A DNA stretch of 64,000 nucleotides from Commensalibacter intestini A911 (GCF_000231445.1 NZ_AGFR01000010.1:62001-126000); one strand, 5' to 3'. Counted from the first letter of the stretch, positions 26,577 to 36,210 are shown. The notes: generated from the sequence alone by a model not told the origin. Numbers and translations: made by a program.

Positions 26577-29500
26577 ATGACAAATTCAACTGTTTCTATG
26601 GGGCAAACTGTTGATTATCAGACTGTTTCTTCTGGGGATGAACTGACCATTGATATTGGGGGAAGTGCTTATGCGACCTCGATCAACTCTGGCGGACAGA
26701 TGACTATTTTAATAGGGGGGTCTGCTTCTGATACACTTATTTCTTCAGGAGGGCAGTTAAATGTTTCACGCGGAACGGCTTCTAATACCACGATATCTTC
26801 AGAAGGTTTGTTGACTGTTTATTGGGGAGGAAATGTTACGGATACACTCGTTTCTTCTGGTGGACAATTAGTTATGTCTTGGTTTGGAACAGCTGCAAAT
26901 ACATCCATTGCTTCAGGGGGAGTATTGACGGTTTCTTCAGGGGGCTCTGCTGTCAATACGTCCATTACGCCTGGGGGAGAGTTTATTATTTCTACAGGTG
27001 GAACGGCTGTCAGTACATCTATTACTTCTGGTATAGATTGGGCAATTTCTTCTGGTGCAGAAGCTGATAATACTCAGATTTTGTCAGGAGGTCAGTTTAC
27101 CGTTTCAGCAAATGCAAGTGCTGTTAAGACAATGGTTTCTTCCGGAGGTCAGTTAATTATTTCTGCTGGTGGAAAAGCGTCTACGACGACGATTGTTTCA
27201 GGTGGAGAAGTGGGTGTTTCCACTGTTGGAAGTGCGATGAGCACGACGATTTCTTCAGGCGGTTTACTGACTGTTTATTCAGGGGGTAGTGCATTTAGTA
27301 CGACGATTACTTCAGGGGCAGAGTTTGCTATATATTCTGGTGCTATTGTTGATAGTGTCTATATTGCTTCGGGAGCAGATTGGACAGTTTCTTCAGGGGT
27401 GAACATTTCTAATATATCAATTTTTTCAGGAGGAAACTTAAACGTTAATGTCGATGCGAACGTGAAAGGTATTGATCTGTATTATGGCGGACAACTGAAT
27501 ACTGAGGCAGGAGTACCTCTTGTGAATTTAGGTATTCATTCAGGAGTGCAGTTTGATGTTTCTCCAGCGTTGAGCGTTAATGGTGCGTATATTTTCTCTG
27601 GAGGAGAATTGAATATTTCTCCAAATGGAAATATTTCTAATGTTTATATTCATTCTGGTGGTCAGGTGATTGCGTCTTCAGGAGTTAGCATATCTCGGAT
27701 GACACTTAGTGCTGGAGCAAATTTTGATATTAACTCTGGTGTTAATGTGATTAATGCTATGGTTTATTCTGGTGGTCAGTTGACGCTTAATTCTGGAGCA
27801 ACTGTTGTAGATCCATATCTGAATTCTGGGGCAAAGCTAATTGCAAATTCAGACAATATCATTAGCCATGCATATATTGATAGCGGCGTTCAATTGGTGG
27901 CAGCATCAGGAACAATCCTGTCGAATACTTCTATGGCAACGAATTTCACGACCTCTTCTGGGGTTACTTTTGTGAATACAAGCGTTTATACAAGTACAAC
28001 ATTTACAGTGACTTCTGGGACGATTATTTCCACCGTGAATATTTTTGCAAGTGGTAATATGATCGTGGATTCTGGAGCAATTGTGCATAATGTCTCTGCG
28101 GGTGGACCATTAATTATTTCTTCTGGTGGAAGTGCTGTTGATACTTATGTTTATTTGAACGGCAGTGTGATTGTTTCTTCTGGTGGAGACATCACTAATA
28201 TGAGTTTGGGGGGATTGCTTAATGTTTCCTCTGGTGGAAGAATTAATGGTGAAGTAAGCGTTTATACTGGTGGACATGCGACAATATATTCAGATGCAGG
28301 TGGAACTATTAATCTTCTTGGATATAATGCTGGTGGATTAACGATCTCAGGCTTGGAAGACGGTGGCACAGTCACAACGGTTATTAAGAATTTTGATGGA
28401 ATGAATTCTGACCGTTCAGATAAAATTACATTGGCAGGCGTTCACACCTCTAATGTTAATAATGTCATTTATGAAGATGCAAATGGAAATGCAAATGGTG
28501 ACTATGTCACGTTAGCGCTCAATAACGGTAATAAAATCGTTATGAATATTCCTGGGGCTGAAAATGAAGGATATACGCTTGCTTCTGATGCAAATGGTAA
28601 TTTAGTTTATGAAGTTTGTTTCCTTGCTGGATCGATGATTAAAACACCGACAGGAGATGTCGCTGTTGAAGATATTCGTATTGGTGATGAAGTTTTAATT
28701 TTTAATTGGCAACAAAATAAAGAAGAAGTTAAAATTATTCGTTGGGTCGGTAGTAAGACAATCAGTGTTAATCCAATGCTTCATGATGATGAGGCTGGAT
28801 ATCCAGTCAGAGTATTAAAAGATGCGATTGCTGAAGGGGTTCCTTATAAAGACTTATTAATCACCGCAGAACATTGTTTGTTCTTTGATGGTAATTTTGT
28901 ACCTGCGCGGATGTTAGTGAATGGATCGAGTATTTATTATGATTATTCCATTACTAATTATACTTATTATCATATCGAGACTGAAGAGCATTCTGTGATT
29001 TGGGCGGATGGTATGTTAACAGAAACATATTTGAATACAGGCAACCAAACTCAATTTAAACAACATGGTGATTTCGCTGTTTTAACGCGTCCAAGCAAAC
29101 CAAAAACTTGGGAAGAAGATGCTGGTGCGCCTTTAATGGTTGAGCGTAACTATGTTGAGCCTCTTTATCGTAAGTTAGTGCAACGTGCTGTAGAGATGGA
29201 AGTTCCGATGGCGCAAGGGCCTATAAAAGTTAGCTATAACCCTCATTTCCATTTGATGACTGAAAATGGTATGGTTATTGAACCAGTATCTAATTTTAAA
29301 GGTCAATATACCTTTATTTTACCAAAAGAAGATGTTGGTCATGTTTATCTTATGTCTAAAGTAAGTAGACTGAGTGATGTGATTGGCCCTTTTGAAAATA
29401 ACCGTCATGAGTTGGGTATTTTAGTTGCAGATATACAGATCTTGTCTGTGAATTCAGCTAAGCATATAAAATTTTCTAATATTATGGATCATCTTACTCA

Positions 29501-29675
29501 ACCAGATTTATCCGGTTGGCATACATTAGAACATATATCATGTCGTTGGACTAAGGGGAAAGCTTTATTAAATATTCCTAAAAATGATGATAAAGAACAA
29601 AGATTAATTGTTCATGTTTCTTCTGATCGACTATATCTGGTTGATGAAAAACCAAAAGAGCTTATTGCTGTTTAA
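26577..29675 (+). CDS. Large strand-loop-strand repeat protein with C-terminal Hint domain
   Basis: A 1032-residue protein. Residues about 1-600 consist of many 15-25 residue repeats such as TTISSGGLLTVYSGGSA and TSIASGGVLTVSSGGSA, the strand-loop-strand repeats seen in AIDA-like passenger regions and related adhesins. From C681 (CFLAGSMIKTPTG) to about residue 830 is a Hint-type domain (Hedgehog/intein fold) with LLITAEHCLFFDGNFVPARML; the last 200 residues are a less conserved extension. There is no Sec signal peptide and no outer-membrane barrel, so it is not a classical autotransporter. Such repeat plus Hint proteins are frequent in acetic acid bacteria; surface exposure and self-processing are inferred. 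Confidence 0.85.
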   Translation: MTNSTVSMGQTVDYQTVSSGDELTIDIGGSAYATSINSGGQMTILIGGSASDTLISSGGQLNVSRGTASNTTISSEGLLTVYWGGNVTDTLVSSGGQLVMSWFGTAANTSIASGGVLTVSSGGSAVNTSITPGGEFIISTGGTAVSTSITSGIDWAISSGAEADNTQILSGGQFTVSANASAVKTMVSSGGQLIISAGGKASTTTIVSGGEVGVSTVGSAMSTTISSGGLLTVYSGGSAFSTTITSGAEFAIYSGAIVDSVYIASGADWTVSSGVNISNISIFSGGNLNVNVDANVKGIDLYYGGQLNTEAGVPLVNLGIHSGVQFDVSPALSVNGAYIFSGGELNISPNGNISNVYIHSGGQVIASSGVSISRMTLSAGANFDINSGVNVINAMVYSGGQLTLNSGATVVDPYLNSGAKLIANSDNIISHAYIDSGVQLVAASGTILSNTSMATNFTTSSGVTFVNTSVYTSTTFTVTSGTIISTVNIFASGNMIVDSGAIVHNVSAGGPLIISSGGSAVDTYVYLNGSVIVSSGGDITNMSLGGLLNVSSGGRINGEVSVYTGGHATIYSDAGGTINLLGYNAGGLTISGLEDGGTVTTVIKNFDGMNSDRSDKITLAGVHTSNVNNVIYEDANGNANGDYVTLALNNGNKIVMNIPGAENEGYTLASDANGNLVYEVCFLAGSMIKTPTGDVAVEDIRIGDEVLIFNWQQNKEEVKIIRWVGSKTISVNPMLHDDEAGYPVRVLKDAIAEGVPYKDLLITAEHCLFFDGNFVPARMLVNGSSIYYDYSITNYTYYHIETEEHSVIWADGMLTETYLNTGNQTQFKQHGDFAVLTRPSKPKTWEEDAGAPLMVERNYVEPLYRKLVQRAVEMEVPMAQGPIKVSYNPHFHLMTENGMVIEPVSNFKGQYTFILPKEDVGHVYLMSKVSRLSDVIGPFENNRHELGILVADIQILSVNSAKHIKFSNIMDHLTQPDLSGWHTLEHISCRWTKGKALLNIPKNDDKEQRLIVHVSSDRLYLVDEKPKELIAV

Positions 29676-29768
29676 AGAGTAAATATAACTTGCCTGTAGA
29701 TTGTATTATGAAGTTTGCAGGAAAGTCACTCAGTATTATCGATCATATCAAAAAATAAAACGGATCAT

Positions 29769-30066
29769 TTACTCATACGATTTTTTGATATTTAAGGCTT
29801 TATACAAAGTGGTTTTACTCACTTTTATTCTTGCAGCAGCTTCTCTGACATTTAACCCATTCTTTAGGTGTTCTTTTGCTTTTTTTAGTTTTTCGTCAGT
29901 CATAGAAATAGGTCTTCCACCAATTCTACCTTGATCTCTCGCTGCTTTTAGTCCAGCGTTTGTTCTTTCTTTGATTAAGTCTCGTTCAAACTGAGCTAAT
30001 GCACCAAAAAGATGAAAGACTAACTTTCCACCAGGTGTTGTGGTATCGATATTCTCTGTAAGTGAA
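29769..30066 (-). pseudogene. Truncated serine recombinase (resolvase/invertase), C-terminal part
   Basis: The frame encodes SLTENIDTTTPGGKLVFHLF, then GALAQFERDLIKERTNAGL and a C-terminal helix-turn-helix (GRPISMTDEKLKKA, VREAAARIKVSKTTLYKAL). These match the E helix and DNA-binding domain of Pin/Hin-type invertases and Tn3-type resolvases. The catalytic N-terminal domain with its active serine is missing: upstream of 30066 the homology stops and a few unrelated residues lead to a TTG. It is best read as a remnant of a mobile element or invertase. It converges on the repeat/Hint gene. Confidence 0.88.
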
Positions 30067-30282
30067 TATTGTGGAAAATGTCCTATAAGCAATGATTAGT
30101 CAATATTTATGGACAAAATAGTAATAAATATCAAAAGGGTGGTTCATATTATTAAACAATACGATTTAGTAAAATTTTTTCATTTTACTTTAGTAATCAA
30201 GTATAAAAATATTTTGCAAATAATTTAATTGATATTATATATTTTATACTTTGATTTTTTTAGTAGATATAGGTTTACAATA

Positions 30283-30750
30283 ATGAAGATTTATAACCTT
30301 CGCACAGTTGTTTTGATGGGATCGATTTTTACACTGGTTTCTTGTGCTGAAACACCAATGGGCCCACGCGTTCAGATGTTGCCTCCTCCAGGCAAAACAT
30401 TTGAGCAATTTGCACAAGAAAAACAAGATTGTCAGAAATATGCAGCGGATGATGTAAAGGGGCAAGCATCCCATCAAAATAAAAAAGGTATTCTTGGAGG
30501 GGTCTTGGCAACTGCGGCAGGTGCAGGACTTGGAGGAGCGCTAGGTGGGGCGTCTGGTGCTGGTATTGGTGCTGCTGGTGGTGCATTAGGTGGTGGTCTG
30601 ACTGCAACTAGCTATTCTAGTGGTCAACAAGCAGGCATTCAAACCCAATATGATCAAACCTATACAGCCTGTATGGTTTCTCGTGGGAATAAGATGAAAG
30701 CAGATACATCGATTGTTCAACCAAGTGGTAATTCAGTTTATGCACAATAA
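30283..30750 (+). CDS. Glycine-zipper lipoprotein
   Basis: A 155-residue outer-membrane-type lipoprotein: the signal peptide ends in the lipobox LVSC near residue 20. A Gly- and Ala-rich zipper segment (GGVLATAAGAGLGGALGG and following) at about residues 70-110 may insert in the membrane. Two further cysteines (DCQKYA and TACMVSR) could form a disulfide. I take the ATG at 30283 because the signal peptide begins there; the frame stays open upstream to 30229. Function is unknown; similar small proteins are common in Proteobacteria. Confidence 0.82.
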   Translation: MKIYNLRTVVLMGSIFTLVSCAETPMGPRVQMLPPPGKTFEQFAQEKQDCQKYAADDVKGQASHQNKKGILGGVLATAAGAGLGGALGGASGAGIGAAGGALGGGLTATSYSSGQQAGIQTQYDQTYTACMVSRGNKMKADTSIVQPSGNSVYAQ

Positions 30751-30790
30751 TATAAAGCGTTTGACGTAAAGGATTGATATTGGTTCAAAG

Positions 30791-30817
30791 AGGAGCAGAA
30801 AAATTAGCTCCTTTTTT
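30791..30817. terminator. Terminator between the lipoprotein and tonB genes
   Basis: Stem AGGAGC (30791-30796) and GCTCCT (30807-30812) followed by six T residues on the plus strand. Confidence 0.75.
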
Positions 30818-30829
30818 GTTTTGATTGTT

Positions 30830-31696
30830 TTATTTTAAATAAAATTCAATAGGAACATTTAACGTAATGCTGTTGCCTTTGATAGTGTCTGGCACTGCTG
30901 GTAAAGGGTCGGCACGATAGGCAAGGGCAACAGCTTCTTTATCTAATAAAGAATATCCAGAGCTTTTGGAGAGTTTAGATGCGAGGACATGTCCTTGGCG
31001 ATTAATTGTGATTTTAATCGTGGCAATCCCTTCTTGTTTGTCACTTTGTGCTTCAGAAGGGTAGCGTTTTAAACGTTCTAATTTTTGCAAAACACTGCTT
31101 TGCCAAGTAGCTGGACTCATTGATGATTGTGTTTGAGAAGAAGCGTTTGAAGAGCTAGCGCTAGAAGATGCACTGTTCGACGATGATGAAGTCATCGTAT
31201 TGGATGAGGAGGGGGCTGTATTCGTTGCTTGTTGAGCGGGTGGCGTTGCCTTTTGTGCATGTAGCACTTTAGGCTGTTTTGGTATTATTTTTTTATGCTC
31301 AACAGGCTTAATTTTTTCAACAGCTTGTGTTTTTGGTAATGTAATATCTGGATTAAGTGCTGTTGGTGCATCAATAGGTAGAGACTGATCTTCTAAAGGC
31401 TGTGCTTCGGGTTGTGCTGCCATGGGCGGAGGTGGTGGAGGTGCTAAATCTGCGGAGAGATCTAACATAATGGCAGGGGAAGCATCTGTTGTCAGAGGTA
31501 GCGGTTTTTGATGAGGTAAGTGGAATGCAACCCATGCAATGCCCATTAAGAAAATGGAGCTGCCAATTAAAGCGCTGCTCCATAATAGTCGATCTTGTTT
31601 TTGTTGATATTTCTGATGGCTTTTTTGCCATTGATGAAAAGACAAATTTGGCACCTTGTTCATAAAAGGTGAAAATTGACGCAAAGAAGAGCTCAT
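30830..31696 (-). CDS. tonB: Energy transducer TonB
   Basis: TonB couples the proton motive force, through ExbBD, to outer membrane receptors. The 288-residue protein has one N-terminal membrane helix (residues about 40-60), a proline-rich segment (LAPPPPPPMAAQP and IKPVEHKKIIPKQPK), a serine- and alanine-rich linker and a C-terminal TonB domain with LKRYPSEAQSDKQEGIATIKI and SGYSLLDKEAVALAYRADPLP. Its ATG overlaps the exbD stop by four bases, so the two are translationally coupled. Together with exbB it forms an exbB-exbD-tonB operon next to heme uptake genes. Confidence 0.93.
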   Translation of the reverse strand: MSSSLRQFSPFMNKVPNLSFHQWQKSHQKYQQKQDRLLWSSALIGSSIFLMGIAWVAFHLPHQKPLPLTTDASPAIMLDLSADLAPPPPPPMAAQPEAQPLEDQSLPIDAPTALNPDITLPKTQAVEKIKPVEHKKIIPKQPKVLHAQKATPPAQQATNTAPSSSNTMTSSSSNSASSSASSSNASSQTQSSMSPATWQSSVLQKLERLKRYPSEAQSDKQEGIATIKITINRQGHVLASKLSKSSGYSLLDKEAVALAYRADPLPAVPDTIKGNSITLNVPIEFYLK

Positions 31697-32118
31697 GGCG
31701 CATTGCCTTCTTTTTGTAAATTTACTAATGCAACTTTTAAATATCCAGCAGAGCGTAATTGATCCATGACGGTGATCAGGCTTTCATAGTCTACTTTTTT
31801 ATCAGCTCTCAGGAAAATAGGTTCGTTTTTATTGCCTTTTGTTGCAGTTGCTAATGCAGCAGCAAGTTGATCTTTATTGATTTTATCTTCACCTAAAGAT
31901 AAGGTTTGATCGGTTTTTAACGTTAAAAATACAGGGTTTGTTGGTGCTTGAGTAGTCTTCTCGGTTGATGCAGGTAAATTAACAGGGATATTTACGGTGC
32001 TTAACGGTGCAGCCACCATAAAAATAATTAATAAAACCAGCACCACGTCAATAAATGGGGTGACGTTAATGTCATTGACTTCATTAGGGGTTTCATCATT
32101 GTGACGCATCCTAATCAT
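31693..32118 (-). CDS. exbD: Biopolymer transport protein ExbD
   Basis: Inner membrane stator protein of the Ton system. The 141-residue protein has the single helix with its essential aspartate in VTPFIDVVLVLLIIFMVAA near residues 20-40 and a periplasmic domain with PIFLRADKKVDYESLITVMD. The gene lies three bases after exbB and overlaps tonB. Length and motifs are typical of the family. Confidence 0.95.
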   Translation of the reverse strand: MIRMRHNDETPNEVNDINVTPFIDVVLVLLIIFMVAAPLSTVNIPVNLPASTEKTTQAPTNPVFLTLKTDQTLSLGEDKINKDQLAAALATATKGNKNEPIFLRADKKVDYESLITVMDQLRSAGYLKVALVNLQKEGNAP

Positions 32119-32121
32119 TAT

Positions 32122-32841
32122 TTATTCTCCTGCAGCACGTAAACCAAATTGAATGACTTGGCCTTTTTCTTGTTGTGAAGTCATTTGACTGACATCGCGA
32201 GAAACAATGCGCATGATTAAAGAGCTTAAGTCAGCAATATGGGCTCTGCAATGCATGATATGGCGAGAAAAAATATTATATAAAATAACAGCAGGAATAG
32301 CGGTTACTAGGCCTAATGCGGTGGCGAGTAATGCTTCGGCAATTCCAGGGGCGACGACGGTTAGGCTGGTGGCTTTGGCGGCAACGATCCCTGTGAAAGA
32401 GTTCATGATGCCCCATACCGTCCCAAATAGCCCAATGAAAGGTGCAGTTGCTCCAATCGTAGCAAGCAACCCAGTGCCTTTTAATAAACGGCGACCTTCA
32501 CTGGCTTCGACACGCTCCAATGTCATGGCGATACGCTCTTTTAAGCCTGTCATGTCATGGGTCATGCCTTTTGAAGAATTATATTCATCCAAAACAGCCA
32601 TAATCATCGCCCCTGCAATACATCTTTTTTTACTGATCTGACCTTGTTCTATTTTGCCAGATTTTTGTAATTCAGCTTGTTCAGTTAAAAGGTTTTTATG
32701 CACGATAAAAAGCTCAATTGATTTCGCAATACAAATTGTCCAGCTTAGTAAACATCCAATAAATAAAATAATCATGACAGATTGAACAACGATATTTGCT
32801 TCTAAAAACATTGCCCATGGTGAAAAGGAAATTGGGGTCAT
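32122..32841 (-). CDS. exbB: Biopolymer transport protein ExbB
   Basis: MotA/TolQ/ExbB proton channel protein of 239 residues with three membrane helices: one near residues 15-35 and two later ([20 protein letters not shown] and the segment around [20 protein letters not shown]). These conserved sequences are hallmarks of ExbB. The gene is first in the exbB-exbD-tonB unit; a terminator of the heme oxygenase gene lies upstream, so the unit may have its own promoter. Confidence 0.95.
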   Translation of the reverse strand: MTPISFSPWAMFLEANIVVQSVMIILFIGCLLSWTICIAKSIELFIVHKNLLTEQAELQKSGKIEQGQISKKRCIAGAMIMAVLDEYNSSKGMTHDMTGLKERIAMTLERVEASEGRRLLKGTGLLATIGATAPFIGLFGTVWGIMNSFTGIVAAKATSLTVVAPGIAEALLATALGLVTAIPAVILYNIFSRHIMHCRAHIADLSSLIMRIVSRDVSQMTSQQEKGQVIQFGLRAAGE

Positions 32842-32892
32842 GAAATGTCTCCATTTAGCATTAAGGATCGGGTGAGTAAGATGAAAGTTAGT

Positions 32893-32946
32893 AAAAAAAA
32901 CCGCATCAGGAGAGTGTTTGTTAAAGAGGCATAGATCCTGATGCGG
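32893..32946 (-). terminator. Terminator of the heme oxygenase gene
   Basis: Stem arms CCGCATCAGGA (32901-32911) and TCCTGATGCGG (32936-32946), 11 of 11 pairs, with a 24-base loop. On the minus strand the stem is followed by eight T residues (32893-32900). It separates the oxygenase gene from exbB. Confidence 0.85.
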
Positions 32947-32969
32947 GTGGTTAAAATATAAAGCTAAAA

Positions 32970-33536
32970 TTATCCTGTAACATGACGCACATGATCGAAA
33001 ACACGACTAAACGTTTGTTCTGCGGCCTGTACAGCAACTGGAATATCAATATCAGCAGTATCAATAGCAGATTGAAAAGAACGCCATGATGCACCACGAC
33101 CTTCGTCATCAGCCCCTAAATGTTTGGCGCCATATTGATCAGACAAACCAATCATACTGACATAATGAAGTAAATATTTAGCACCCAGTTTGGAGCCTTC
33201 AACCACGTATAGCGCACCAACAGCAGCAGAGATATTTGTGATGAGGGGCGCTTTAACAGCTTGAGGTAAAGGAACTTCTAAATCTTGCATGTCCTCTTTG
33301 ACTTTATCAAAGCGATTACGGAGTTGCAGATTTGGAATAAAGCGCGCGAGTTGAGGGTGCGCATACAGCTGATGTGCATCCTGATGAATATGATATTGCA
33401 AGGTAAGAAAAATCTTATATTTTTCTTTGTCGGAAAATAATCCAAGCCCCATTAGATGTTCATCCAATTTACCATGAGTGCTTTTGGTTCTGTTGCGTAA
33501 AGAGGAGGTTAATAGGGGTTCTTTGACTTCTGACAT
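32970..33536 (-). CDS. Biliverdin-producing heme oxygenase
   Basis: Opens the heme ring to biliverdin, CO and free iron. The 188-residue length and the start [20 protein letters not shown], with the likely proximal heme ligand His in STHGKLD, fit the bacterial HemO/PigA type. Later [19 protein letters not shown] is the conserved distal helix with Gly-rich turn. The gene is divergent from a TonB-dependent receptor across a region with several Fur boxes, so iron repression of both is expected. It serves to free iron from imported heme. Confidence 0.9.
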   Translation of the reverse strand: MSEVKEPLLTSSLRNRTKSTHGKLDEHLMGLGLFSDKEKYKIFLTLQYHIHQDAHQLYAHPQLARFIPNLQLRNRFDKVKEDMQDLEVPLPQAVKAPLITNISAAVGALYVVEGSKLGAKYLLHYVSMIGLSDQYGAKHLGADDEGRGASWRSFQSAIDTADIDIPVAVQAAEQTFSRVFDHVRHVTG

Positions 33537-33587
33537 AGCGTAGTTCCGAAAATAAAAGGGTCTATGATGAAATAGAATTGCATGTTA

Positions 33588-33606
33588 TGAGAATGATTCT
33601 CAATTA
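33588..33606. promoter_or_regulatory. Fur box 1
   Basis: TGAGAATGATTCTCAATTA matches the Fur consensus of inverted GATAAT-type units closely: GAGAATGATTCTC is a perfect palindrome. It lies nearest to the heme oxygenase start. Confidence 0.8.
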
Positions 33607-33626
33607 CATACAGTGTTTATAACATA

Positions 33627-33644
33627 TGCGAATGATTTGCAATA
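33627..33644. promoter_or_regulatory. Fur box 2
   Basis: TGCGAATGATTTGCAATA resembles box 1 with several changes: TGCGAATGATTTGCA keeps the inverted arms. It is a weaker match. Confidence 0.6.
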
Positions 33645-33654
33645 GCTTATGAAT

Positions 33655-33673
33655 ATAATAATTATTCTCAATT
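33655..33673. promoter_or_regulatory. Fur box 3
   Basis: ATAATAATTATTCTCAATT matches the Fur hexamer pattern and lies just upstream of a likely -35 element (TTGACA at 33677-33682) for the receptor gene. Confidence 0.65.
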
Positions 33674-33676
33674 AAA

Positions 33677-33703
33677 TTGACATTTCAATTTTCCTTGTAT
33701 AAG
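33677..33703 (+). promoter_or_regulatory. Likely promoter of the receptor gene
   Basis: TTGACA (33677-33682) and TATAAG (33698-33703) with a 15-base spacer, placed between Fur boxes 3 and 4. The spacer is shorter than the ideal 17, so the call is moderate. Confidence 0.5.
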
Positions 33704-33710
33704 TGGTGAT

Positions 33711-33730
33711 ATTAATAATCATTCTCATTA
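33711..33730. promoter_or_regulatory. Fur box 4
   Basis: ATTAATAATCATTCTCATTA contains the unit AATAATCATTCTCATT, close to the Fur consensus. It overlaps the region just after the likely -10 element of the receptor gene. Confidence 0.7.
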
Positions 33731-33757
33731 ACAATTTATACAATTTTGTGGATAAAA

Positions 33758-36085
33758 ATGAAAACGCATTGCTTAGCTAAAACACGGACATCATGGTTAC
33801 TGGCATCCAGCTTTTTATGTTTGACCTCTATGACTGCGTTGGGTCAAACCGCCCAACAAACAACGCAAACGATGACGGATTCTAAACAAGATAAGACCGA
33901 TCAAACGGATACGACAGATACAACAACGGGAGAGGATACCTCCACGAATGTTAATCTGAGTCCCGTTAGAGTTAAAGGGAAAACAGATCCTATTTTAGAT
34001 TCGATGAAAGTAGATCCAGATAAAGATTATACCAATGTTGGGAAGTCTCGTGTTTTAACCACAACAGTGACGAGAGAGACGTTAATCAATCAACAAATTG
34101 ATAGTTTAGAAGATTTTTCCAGACGTGTTGACGCATCGGTTAATTTTAATGAAGATAGTTCTAGTTTAAATATGCGTGGTTTGGATCGTAGCCGTGTTTT
34201 GGTTACCGTAGATGGTATTCGCCAACCGTTCGTTAATGATGGTGCTTATGCAAGCGGAACGCCTAGCCAACAAGGGGGCGTTGGATATTTTGACTTTAAT
34301 ACGATGGGTGGAATTGATGTTATAAAAAGCTCTGATTCCAGTTTCTTTGGAACAGGGGCTTTGGGGGGAGTTCTTGCGTTTCGCACGTTAAATCCTGAAG
34401 ATATTTTAAAACCTGGTGAAACTTATGGTAGCTCAACTAAAGCAACTTATGCAGGCGCGAGTAGCAGTGCATTATTAAACCAAGCGTTTGCAGCACGTTA
34501 TAAAAATACATTATTTTTATTAGCAGGTGGTTATCAAAATGGTAGCGAAGTTGGTAATAGAGGCGAAACAGGGGGACAAGGGACAACCAGAACTAAAGCT
34601 AATCCTGCGCATTATGTTCAAGGCAGTTTTCTTGGAAAAATAAGTCATTATTTCTCTGGTGGTCATCGTTTAAATATTACAGGGGAATGGTATGATTTGA
34701 ATAATCATGAGCATACGTTAACCTCTCAAACGGTTGCAGGTCAAGATTATCATACGAATACAGAAAATCAGCGGTCTCGGTTTAGTGCGACTTATGATTA
34801 TATGGCTGAAGATCCAAAAGATTTATTTGGGGAAGGGCATTTTACTTCTTATTGGCAAGATCAGAATACTATTACAGATATCACCAATAATAACTCTTTA
34901 AAGCCTGCGAATAATGTTTGGCAGAATTTGAAACTTAATACGCAAACTTATGGCGCGTTGGGTTCTGCGACTGTGAATGCGTATACAGGTTCTGTGCATC
35001 ACGCTATTACATTTGGCGGAGAAGCCTATTTATCAGATACAAGTCAAAAGCAACGCGGTCAACGTGCGACACCAAGTGCTTATGTGCATAATAATTTTGC
35101 GGATATGCCGGATGTTCATGGCACGGATTTAAGTGCGATGTTGCAAGATAGGATTGCTTTGGGGCGCAATGATTGGTTGCATTTAACGCCAGGGGTTCGG
35201 TTCGATTATTATAAAAGAGATCCTCATAATTCTGCAGATTATCAAAATAATCCAGGTTATACAGGATTGTCTTCTAGTTCTAGCGGTTCTCGTTATTCTC
35301 CTAAATTTTTGGCAGAGGCAAGGATTGCTAAGAAGTTAACTGCCTATGCGTTATATTCTCAATCTTATCGTGCGCCGTCTGCTACCGAAGAATATTTAAC
35401 TTATAGTACGGCTCCAATCTATACAGTGGTTGGAAATCCAAACTTAAAAGCAGAAACAGGTCGCGGATGGGAGGTCGGTTTAAAATATGGAGATTCAAAA
35501 CGCGGCGCGAATGTTGCCTTTTATGATAATTACTACAAAAACTTTATTGATATGATGGGTATTTCTTCTTGTTCTGGCTATTATTATTGTTATGGATATA
35601 CAAATCTGAAAAACGTTCATATTTATGGTGTAGAGGCTAACGCGAATTGGGAATTAGATAATCATTGGCGTGGTTGGGCTTCCTTGGCCTATACGGATGG
35701 CAGAAATACAGATATGCATTATAACCTGGCTTCTGTGGCGCCTTTCCGTGGAATTGTTGGATTTGGATATAAGCAAGAAAATTGGGGAAGTGATTTATCC
35801 AGCACGTTTGCTGCAGCACGTAATAATGCTAAATATATGACAAATACTGGTACATTAAGTAAGCAATGGAATACTGCTGGTTATGTGATCTTTGATTGGA
35901 CAGGATGGTATCGCCCTTCATTCTACAAACCATTAAAAATTCAGGCTGGAATGTATAATATGTTTGATAAAAAATATTATAATGCGACTTCTTTACCTAT
36001 CGGACAATCAGCGAGTGGTTTAAGGCAAGAATTTTACACACAACCAGGCCGTTATTTCAAAGTTACTGCTCGGATTGATTTTTAA
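33758..36085 (+). CDS. TonB-dependent heme/hemoglobin-type receptor
   Basis: A 775-residue outer membrane receptor. Signal peptide ends near TALGQ at about residue 29. The plug domain includes VTRETLINQQIDSLEDFSRR, NMRGLDRSRVLVTVDGIRQP and DVIKSSDSSFFGTGALGG; the barrel contains NPNLKAETGRGWEVGLKY, the conserved NPNL motif of heme receptors, and ends in RIDF with a terminal Phe as usual for outer membrane barrels. The TonB box is probably near the early SPVRVKGK. The gene is under a Fur-rich promoter and divergent from the heme oxygenase gene, which supports heme as the ligand, although hemoglobin or a siderophore cannot be excluded. Confidence 0.9.
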   Translation: MKTHCLAKTRTSWLLASSFLCLTSMTALGQTAQQTTQTMTDSKQDKTDQTDTTDTTTGEDTSTNVNLSPVRVKGKTDPILDSMKVDPDKDYTNVGKSRVLTTTVTRETLINQQIDSLEDFSRRVDASVNFNEDSSSLNMRGLDRSRVLVTVDGIRQPFVNDGAYASGTPSQQGGVGYFDFNTMGGIDVIKSSDSSFFGTGALGGVLAFRTLNPEDILKPGETYGSSTKATYAGASSSALLNQAFAARYKNTLFLLAGGYQNGSEVGNRGETGGQGTTRTKANPAHYVQGSFLGKISHYFSGGHRLNITGEWYDLNNHEHTLTSQTVAGQDYHTNTENQRSRFSATYDYMAEDPKDLFGEGHFTSYWQDQNTITDITNNNSLKPANNVWQNLKLNTQTYGALGSATVNAYTGSVHHAITFGGEAYLSDTSQKQRGQRATPSAYVHNNFADMPDVHGTDLSAMLQDRIALGRNDWLHLTPGVRFDYYKRDPHNSADYQNNPGYTGLSSSSSGSRYSPKFLAEARIAKKLTAYALYSQSYRAPSATEEYLTYSTAPIYTVVGNPNLKAETGRGWEVGLKYGDSKRGANVAFYDNYYKNFIDMMGISSCSGYYYCYGYTNLKNVHIYGVEANANWELDNHWRGWASLAYTDGRNTDMHYNLASVAPFRGIVGFGYKQENWGSDLSSTFAAARNNAKYMTNTGTLSKQWNTAGYVIFDWTGWYRPSFYKPLKIQAGMYNMFDKKYYNATSLPIGQSASGLRQEFYTQPGRYFKVTARIDF

Positions 36086-36127
36086 AAGGTTTATTGAACC
36101 ATTAACAGTGATAAAAGCTTTTAATAT

Positions 36128-36160
36128 AAACCGCAGAAGGGATGTCCTCTTCTGCGGTTT
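36128..36160 (+). terminator. Terminator-like hairpin after the receptor gene
   Basis: A perfect 12-base stem AAACCGCAGAAG (36128-36139) and CTTCTGCGGTTT (36149-36160) with a nine-base loop. The T tract is short. Confidence 0.8.
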
Positions 36161-36210
36161 AGCTTATTTATAGCTATTATTTTCATTTAAAATATTTTTT
36201 ATAAAAACAA

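Noticed and set aside
29701-29934. A 77-residue plus-strand frame over the recombinase remnant
   Set aside because: It overlaps the recombinase helix-turn-helix in antisense and has no ribosome site or known pattern.
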